Assembly: GCA_036583965.1 (NCBI GenBank)
Contig: JAZBQD010000025.1
Location: 11,858,300-11,922,299, forward strand
Reading direction: 5' to 3'
Source: Prunella strophiata
Taxonomy: Eukaryota; Chordata; Aves; Passeriformes; Prunellidae
DNA: 64,000 nt
In this document: in pieces, positions 56,680-64,000 of the stretch
Position numbering within the stretch: position 1 is the first letter of the stretch
Layout of the letters: every line of letters starts with the position of its first letter
The notes under the pieces: model-generated
Database searches by the model: none
Seen by the model: the letters and a program-made list of their open reading frames with translations, nothing else
Told to the model about the DNA's origin: nothing
Position numbers and translations under genes: made by a program

Positions 56680-57469
56680 CTACAGGACCACTGTGCTGTC
56701 CAGCTCCTTCTGCAGAGTGTTGGTGAAGCAAATGATCTTTTCGATACAGGTGCGGTTTCTGTCGCTCTCGGTTTGGAAAGCCTGGGCAGATTGAAACCAA
56801 GCAGTGAATCTGCAGGCGTGTCAAGGTCCAGCAAAGCTCTGGGCAGTGTCTCCCCTCACAGTGTCCCTGCCACTTGGGCCAGACCTGTCAGTGCCCCATC
56901 CCCCTGAGTGTGAGGGTCTCTTACCTTGTTTATCACTGACACCTGCCACTGGTAGGTTTTGGAGAGCATGTCGCTCTCCTCGCTTATCAATCTTCCGCAG
57001 GCGGATGCTGTGGGACGTGTCAATGATGTTGACAACGGTGGTTTTGTCCTCAAAGAGCTGGGAGGGAACGTGACCAGGATGAGAGGAGGGGTGAGCACAC
57101 AATGAACGAGCAGCACAGCAGTGCTCAGAGGGAGAAACCCTCTGTTTCAACCTGGCAAATCCCTACTCATTGCTATGAATCCAGGGCTCTACCCTTGGCC
57201 TTGCTACAGTGTAGTATGGGGCATTATCCCTAACACAGGTGGGGAAACAGAGGCAGCACTCTCAGCCCCACATGCTGGAATGGGGAGATCAGTGCAAGCA
57301 GGGCTGCTGTGCAGCTGGTGTGGGAGAAAGGCTGTCTATGCTCCAGCATGCCTGGAAATGGAAAATCACACTTGGAAGGGATTCCTGCATTGCTGGCACT
57401 GGCTGTAAATCTTCATTTTTGGAGAGTCCCAGCTTCTAATGGAAGCGGTGACTTCCCTCGTGGCTCTAA

Positions 57470-57800
57470 ATAGAGGGTGGCTTTGCTAGCCCATAATGAG
57501 TCTCCTCCTGCAGCCAAGTGCAGCTGTTGGGTAAATGAATTCCCTTCTCCATGGGAATGGATGGCAGTGAAGCAAAATGGGTGCACGGCAGCGGTGCGGA
57601 ACCACCACCATCTGCACAGGCCATAAAGCAGCAGCTCCCCCGGGGGCTCAGGGGTCTGGTTTGTGTCTGTCAGCTCGTGATTACCTGGAGTGACAGGGGG
57701 CTGGGATAATCTGGACAGAGCAAAACCACAGCTAATGCAAATTTAAGTAATTTAGCCACTAAATGAAGGAATTATGGAGGCAAAAAGGGCAGCAGCGTTG
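57470..57800. promoter_or_regulatory. Candidate regulatory block in DRC3 intron
   Basis: A non-repetitive stretch in the intron between the exons at 57057 and 58409 contains the octamer ATGCAAAT (57735-57742) next to AAGTAATTTAG and TAAATGAAGGAATTATGG. It has no coding potential or CR1 similarity. Function is inference. Confidence 0.25.
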
Positions 57801-58599
57801 CTGAGTGGAGCATTGCAAAGATGTTGGTGCTTTTGGAAAGGCTCCTGGGACCTTTGCTTGCACAGCAGGACTGAGGGCTCGGTGGAAGGCTCCATTTAAA
57901 GTGGCATGTCCTGCCTCCAGATCAGCTCATGGGCTTGGGAGCTCCAGGAAGGGATTTTGAAATCACTGAGGCAAACAGCCCCAGTGTAAGAAATTCAGAG
58001 CAGTGTTTAGATTCTGCTGAGGGAGCAGGGAGAGTTTGAACAAAACCAGCTGTGAGGGAGTGCAGCAAAGATGCTGCCTGAGTGCCTGGAAATCAGCCAG
58101 AGCAGTGAGTTGTGCTGGAGGCAGAAGAGAGATTTCCTCAGCACCTCTCCTGGGCTGCTGCCACCAGCTCTGGCACTGCCCAGGGAAACCTGCAGTGCAG
58201 TTATCCCCTGTCCTAATCAGTGGAGATGTTTGGAGGCACCACAGTTCAGCCAAGCAGCTGGACCCTCTAGGAAGGAGGGTTTGCTGTGGTTCAGGTATGG
58301 CTCTGGCAGCACTGAGCCTCCTGGAAATCCTGTCCCCTTCAGAAAAGAGGCTACAGCCCCATTTCCTTGCCTACTCTCTCACAGAGATGAATTGTTTTGT
58401 GCCCTCACCTTTCGAAGATCATCTGGAAAATCCTCTTCAAGCTCATAGAGCTCCACTTTCTTCAGGGTGGCTGTGACAATCTCCATCAGCTTTTCTTGGT
58501 GTTGATTTTCCAGGTCCCGGCACTGGCTGAACGTGCAGAACGTGGTCAAGGAAAAAGCTGACCCCAGCACTCATCTGTGGAGATGAAATGACCTCCTGT

Positions 58600-60650
58600 A
58601 ACTGGGACTGAGTGTCTGCACAGGGGGGTTCTGCAGAAATGAGCCTGGCTGCTCCCAGAAGCTGCTGTGGTGTCAGGATATCAGGATGCACACTTCCAGT
58701 TCTCAATCACACACTGAGTCTCATCTTTACTGCCAAATATGACAGAGGACTGAGAGAGGAGCCAGGATTGCCAGGGAAATTGGAAGAGGCCTCCAGGTAA
58801 AAGCTAAACTCTGAATTACTCTGCAATTATTTGCAGCAGGCCATCAGATTTCTAGATTTAAAGCAGCATGACCTGACACTCAAGCACTTCAGTATTCTCA
58901 TATAACTTTTTTCAGCACACATCAAAAGTACAAAAATGAACATCATTTAAATAGTATTCAACCAGAATTGTAGATATTTCATTTACTGCTGTGGCAGGAA
59001 TGTACCTAGAAAACAATCTAACCAGATCTTCCCTCTGTTTTATCTTCTCTGCATGGAGAAGAAAGGAAGATTCCCAACAGGGTGAAAGTTGCCTAAATCC
59101 TACAGACTTTCAGCACAGTAGACTTTAGATCTTTCTGTGCTCCCCAGAGTCTCCACATAAAGAAGCTGGGCACCTTAAATGACCATTCCTCAAGGCTGGG
59201 AAAAGACATTTTCTGTTGATTAAAATTAAAAAAAAAAAAAGAAAGGTTTTGTACTGGAGGCTCATTTTTGGATTTAGAGGTGAAGGTGTAGGTGCATGAC
59301 TGGGAGGTCCAGGCCAACCCACTGTGAAAAGGATATATCCCTTGAATGGTTTCAGTGAATGCTTGATGTTATGACATCAATGCTTCTTTTAAAATCCTGT
59401 AACAGTTCCTTAACAGTGAGGAAAAAGAGGAAATATCACAATGAAAACTTGCACAAACATAACAGGGAGTCAGGGAGTCTAGGAGGAATCTACAACTTAT
59501 TGTAATTTGGACTCACTGCTGTTATTAGCACAGTCAGAAACTGAACTGCCTTGAGCATTTAAAGTGTTTTCAAGGTGCTGCAAGATTTTCTTCAGGGACA
59601 GAAAATCAGAATTAGATTATTGGAGGGAAGCTGACTGAATTCTATCTTTACCCAGTATCTGGAGTAAGCCAGGGGATCCTTTTTACCCTCACCTAAGCAG
59701 TGCCTGGAGGGGGCTGTATTCCCATACCCTGCCTAGCTGCAGCCTCCTTGTCCTTGTCTGTATGAAGAGCCTCTTGTCAGAAGCACAGCTCTGCCTGGGC
59801 TTTACTGCAGCTCTGGGTTTAGTCCTCAGAAATTAAAATTGCAGCTGCCTGTTCCCTCTCTCAGAAATGGCTGATGGAGAATCTGTGAAGTGTTGCACTT
59901 AAATGTCTTGGTACCTGAATCCTGCAAATCCAGCAGGGCACACAGGGAGAAATATTTCTGCTCATCCCATCAGTAATTGCAGATATGTGAGGGTCAGCTC
60001 AGAAAACACTAAAAAGGCACAATCCTGGTGCAGTGAGGATCTGTTTTGAGCTGCTGCTGTCTGCCATCCATGCTCACAAAAGTAAATTGTGGCACAAAGG
60101 CCACAGCTCCTGACTGCTCATTTTTAAACAGATTATTTGGGTTTTTTTTCCTTCGATGAAGATGCTCATCAGCAGCCCTGCCCTAGTTTTTGAGGAAAAG
60201 TCTGGGGAGGAAAAGGCAGCTATTATGCAAGCAAATGCAGCAAGCTGAGCAGGAATGTGTATAATCTTATAGCAAAGATCAGCTTCAAAGAATGACACCT
60301 CTAGAATTCCAAATGCATACCCCATGCTATGCAGCAACTTGTGCAGACCTATAAAGTGATTGCACAACCTCCCAGCCTCTAAAGTGTGGGAAATCAGCTT
60401 AGATAGATGTGATGGATATACTGTGTTCTGCTCTGAGAAACAGAAATCTGCTGGAAGGTGTCAGTGTCCAGGGCCTGATCTCACTCCCATCAGCTTTGAA
60501 CAGAGAAAGAAAAAAAAATGGGGACAAAACATTTTCCTGAGTGGAAGTCCTGTGCTCCCTCTTTGTGAGTGAGCTGCTGCTCAGGGCTGCAAGTGACAGA
60601 GAAGTGACCCCACAATGTTCTGGCTGTGAGGTGCCACAGGTGTGAGCTTG
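58600..60650. other. DRC3 intron, no recognised element
   Basis: AT-richer intronic sequence with short A runs (about 59228-59239). I see no exon, CR1 copy or RNA gene. Confidence 0.5.
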
Positions 60651-61917
60651 GATCTCACCTCCAGGTCGTTGGACACCAGTGTTTCCAAGGTCATGAGTGC
60701 ATCCCACAGCTGATTGATGTCCTCCTTGCCCTGGGCTCGTTTAGAATCAGCAATTTCTCCACTCCCTGCCTGATAAAGCTCATCCAGCCTCTAAACACAG
60801 AGATACATGAATTACTTAGAGCTTGTGTTCAGCATTCCATCACAATTTAATTAACTTGTTACATGTGTGAGAAAAGTTCCTGCTGCTGATTAGCTGAAAT
60901 GAAATGTGATGATTCAGGGAAGTCTCTGGATTTACATAGTGGGTAGTCAACAGTGCTGAGGTTTGCTACTGCAGGGGGATTGGGAAAACTCTTCCTCATC
61001 CTCCACTGAGCAGAAGACTTTGCTCCTTCTATGCTTCCCTTCTTTTCCAGCAAAAAGAACAATATTTAATTCTTGACATTGCTGGCTGTGAAGAGGAAAT
61101 TAACAATTGCTTGGAGAAAGAAAGGCAGGTGTAAATCCTGATCCACTTCCTGCCAAGGAGAATCTTGACTGACTTCCAGTAGGGTCAGGATTTAGTATTC
61201 TGAATATGGAATACCTATCATTGCCTGCCTTCCTCTTACAGCAAGGATTTATTGCCCTTCAGAATTATGTATTGATGTCACTTTTGTATCAGGCAAGATT
61301 TATGTTTGCTTGGATCAAAAAAAAAAAAAAAATCCACTTGTGCTGAATGTGTTGTTTTCAAGTCTGTTTAAAATCAGTTAACAATCAACTGTTTAAAAAA
61401 GGAGAAAAATATATATGTTTTATTATGTCTAATCCACTTCTCCTGAGAGGGAATGGAATGGGGTGAAATAAAGAATTCTGTTAAAAACCCCTTTTATGTC
61501 TGGAAATGGGCTGGATTACCCAAACTTTGCAGTTTAAAAGGGGGAAGGGGAGAGCAAGGTGTCTTCTTTCCTAATGTAAACAAGTTAGGAGGCTCAAAAG
61601 GCTCCAGAGCCACTCAAGCTGCACCTCTGGGAGCAATAACTTCAAAGTTCAAGGCCTTTAATCCTCCATAACCAACTTCAGAGAGCACAGTGATTTTACA
61701 GGTTACCCAAGTTTACATGAAAGGATTACAGACAGACAAACAGCCCTAAGAACAGCTCACAGACTGCAGTCTGCTGGGACCTCTGTGCCTTTTGAACTCC
61801 TCCAGCAATTTTAAATAATGGGCAAATGATGTTAAAAAACTGTGTTTGGTTTTGATACCAACTCCCCTAATATTTATATGAAAACTGGTATGCTGACCCC
61901 TGTGTCCTGTTTATAGA

Positions 61918-62220
61918 GAATCCCAGAATCCCAGAATGGTTTGGGTTGAGAAAGACCTTAAAGATCATCCAGTCACATCCCCTGCCATGGGCAGGGGCAT
62001 CTTCCACCATCCCAGGTGGCTCCAAGCCCTGTCCAGCCTGGCCTTGGGCATTTCCAGAGATGGAGCAATCACAGCTTCTCTTGGAATCTGTGCCAGGGCC
62101 TCCCCACCCTCACAGGGAAGGATTTCTTCCTAATATTTAATCTAACTTCTTCCTAATATCCCATCTAAGCCACCCCTCCTTCAGCTTTAGGCCATTTTCC
62201 TTTGTCACCCCTTGCAGCCC
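61918..62220 (-). mobile_element. CR1 LINE fragment
   Basis: Reverse-complement CR1 in a DRC3 intron: CCCAGAATGGTTTGGGTTG, GGGCAGGGGCATCTTCCACC, CCCTGTCCAGCCTGGCCTTG and CACAGGGAAGGATTTCTTCC. Confidence 0.88.
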
Positions 62221-62417
62221 AATCCATAGCTGAGCCTGTAGGTCAGACAGAGGTGAAGAGGTAAAATCTGACCTCAGCTGTGTTTCTTTGGGGTTTTTTT
62301 TGTTGTAGTTTCTTTGTTTTTGTAGGTTTTGCAGGGTTTGTTTTGCTGGTTTAGGATTTTTTCATGGAAGATGTAGTGAGAATTCAAGCTCAAGTTAACT
62401 GAATATTCAAATCAAAC

Positions 62418-62475
62418 AAGATGATCTTTTAGGTCCCTTCCAACCCAAACCATTCTGCAGCTCTGTGACTCTGGT
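62418..62475 (+). mobile_element. CR1 LINE terminal fragment
   Basis: Only the extreme CR1 3' end remains: AAGATGATCTTTTAGGTCCC and TTCCAACCCAAACCATTCTG. Confidence 0.7.
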
Positions 62476-63420
62476 AGTGCTGCCAGCTCCTAAAGCTGCT
62501 GGAGGCAGATTTCCAGCATGAATCAGCAAGGTTCAAGGCCCTGGGAGCAGAGTGACTCAGCAGCTGTCAGCCTGTGACAGGCACTGAAATAAAAGTGACC
62601 TGGTTTCCAGCAGGAGCCAGTGCTTGTGACTCTGCTGGTGTCACTTGTCAGGGACTTGCTCTCTCAGCTGACAGTGTTACCACGCTTTAGCCCTCCCTTA
62701 TTTTATTTTTTTTTTTTCCTGTGGAAACAAAATCATGATCCATCTATTATACATGGGTAGAAAGGGATCCAGCTAGAAGCTACGCCCTGAGCAGCCACAA
62801 TGGGTGGCTGTAGTTGAGCAGAATGAAAAGAGAGAGTTTCTGCTTTAAAGGACTAGAAATTCATTAAAATAACTTTCTCTAATTTTTTTGGTTATAGTTC
62901 TTTGAGTTGTTGTTGAGAAAATGAACTGAAGCAGAAAATTACTTGAAAATAAACTGAATACTCTGCAATTTCCTTCCTTTTCTTCCTGGTTTTTCAATGA
63001 AGGAAGAGTTATTGGAGCTTCAAAAAGAAGGGGAGTAGCAGTAAACATCTATCTATCTATCTTAAAAACCAACTCTATAAAATATTTAAACTAAATGGAA
63101 GGTTAAGCATTTCTATTTTCTTAAATATTGGTGACTTTAATGGTATAGGATGTAGAGAAATCATATATCAAACAAACAAAAGTATAACATTACCCTTTGG
63201 TTCCGGCTTTCAAAGTCTGAGATTATTCTCTTGCTTTCTTGCTGGTTGACTGCCAGAATTTCATGGAATCTTTTGTAGAATTTAGAGATTTCAGCTTCTC
63301 GTTTTTCATACTCTTCCAGTCCATAGTTAAACAGGCTTCTCACAAAGTAAGACAAACTCCTTCTTGTATGTGACAGCAGAGTCAAGGTCTTTTGCTTGTT
63401 CAGTGGAGCAACACGTTATG

Positions 63421-64000
63421 TTCCTTCTGCCTCTGCAAATCTGAGCAACAAGAGCTACAAGCTACTTTTATGTAAACTCTGTGGTTCTTGCTGGGAGCTG
63501 CCAAATATTCTGTCTGGGGCAGGAGTGGGTCACCAATTCAAGTTTTATGCACAGGATTTTGCTGCCTTAAGGGTATGGAGAAAGCTATGGCAACTTGAGG
63601 GGGGAAAAAGGCCTTGAGGAAGAGAAGAAAATACATTCACTTGTCTGACTCTTCTGACACAGCAGCAGAAGGAAGCCTACAACCCTATCTGTCTTCACAA
63701 GTGTGAATACAGTGCCTGTGTAGTTAATAAATACAGCTCTGGAGCCCACAGCCAGAGCACAGAATAAACTACTGACTTGGTAGCATCACAAAAATAACGT
63801 CAATTTTTCTTCTGCTATTATCTTGGCAATGGAATTGTTTCTGGAGTCTATTGTAGTTAAGCCATGATGCATTTTTTCCCCAACAGTGTAATGCAATTTT
63901 AAGGAAGGTCAAGTTACTGGCCTTGACAATACTCTATTAATCTGAATGAGAAAAGAAAAAAGAAAAAAAAGTGTCTGCTTTCTGCTCCCCCGTGTAGGAG
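63421..64000. other. DRC3 upstream intron to window edge
   Basis: No further DRC3 exon could be identified with confidence. An acceptor-like TTTGCAG near 63430-63440 on the minus strand may mark the true 5' edge of the preceding exon, but its frame is not continuous. Confidence 0.35.

Larger units (their letters stand above)
56680..63420 (-). pseudogene. DRC3: DRC3 (LRRC48) 3' half, three frame breaks, partial
   Basis: DRC3 is a subunit of the nexin-dynein regulatory complex of motile cilia. Recognisable exons of the coiled-coil C-terminal half are 63194 to about 63400 (SLFNYGLEEYEKREAEI), 60659-60790 (LWDALMTLETLV), 58409-58595 (QCRDLENQHQEKLMEI), 56925-57057 (LFEDKTTVVN, SHSIRLRKID) and 56680-56781, which ends KELDSTVVL and TAG. 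Splice sites are intact, but three of five exons change frame internally: near 63343, near 58525 and near 56977. Exon 56925-57057 is 133 bp and exon 58409-58595 is 187 bp, where phase 0 to 0 requires multiples of three. The N-terminal leucine-rich-repeat exons lie beyond the right edge. It is called pseudogene as read; assembly error is the alternative. Confidence 0.6.

Noticed and set aside
61936..62140. Short frames rich in HPRWLQALSSLALG-type peptides
   Set aside because: Antisense translations of the CR1 3' region; similar peptides recur at every CR1 copy in the window.
1606..63420. Programmed ribosomal frameshifting at the nine breaks
   Set aside because: The sites share no slippery heptamer or common context and occur in unrelated genes.

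Overview
The window is nuclear DNA of a bird. Its intron-rich genes are interrupted by many short CR1 LINE fragments, recognised by their shared 3' end, and the gene order is that of the conserved vertebrate block at human 17p11.2 (ALKBH5 - MYO15A - DRG2 - GID4 - ATPAF2 - DRC3). Dense, GC-rich genes with short introns suggest a microchromosome; the species cannot be read from the sequence.

Layout, left to right. 1-291 (-): first coding exon of ALKBH5 (m6A RNA demethylase), followed by its CpG-rich promoter and a 46-bp minisatellite. 1606-24643 (-): complete MYO15A (unconventional myosin XVa of hair-cell stereocilia), from a 3.67-kb N-terminal exon through motor, IQ, MyTH4/FERM, SH3, MyTH4/FERM and the C-terminal PDZ ligand. 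24644-31050: intergenic, with CR1, a CAC-rich minisatellite and a non-repetitive AT-rich block that may be regulatory. 32246-40863 (-): complete DRG2 GTPase, 13 exons, 364 codons. 44123-49556 (-): complete GID4 (substrate receptor of the CTLH/GID ubiquitin ligase). 49916-55186 (+): complete ATPAF2 (ATP synthase F1 assembly factor), head-to-head with GID4. 56680 to the right edge (-): 3' half of DRC3 (nexin-dynein regulatory complex), tail-to-tail with ATPAF2. The genes are neighbours by conserved synteny and do not form one pathway.

Two things stand out. First, DRG2 exon 3 carries a 59-bp tandem triplication that copies its own 5' splice site, giving three identical donors in a row; only the first keeps the reading frame. 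Second, nine exons in three genes (five in MYO15A, one in ATPAF2, three in DRC3) contain one-base frame breaks with intact splice sites. For most of them exon length and phase independently show one base too many (one too few at the single deletion). Eight of nine are insertions. Consensus error in the assembly is the simplest explanation for most, but DRC3 is hit densely enough that real loss should be tested. DRG2 and GID4 have none.
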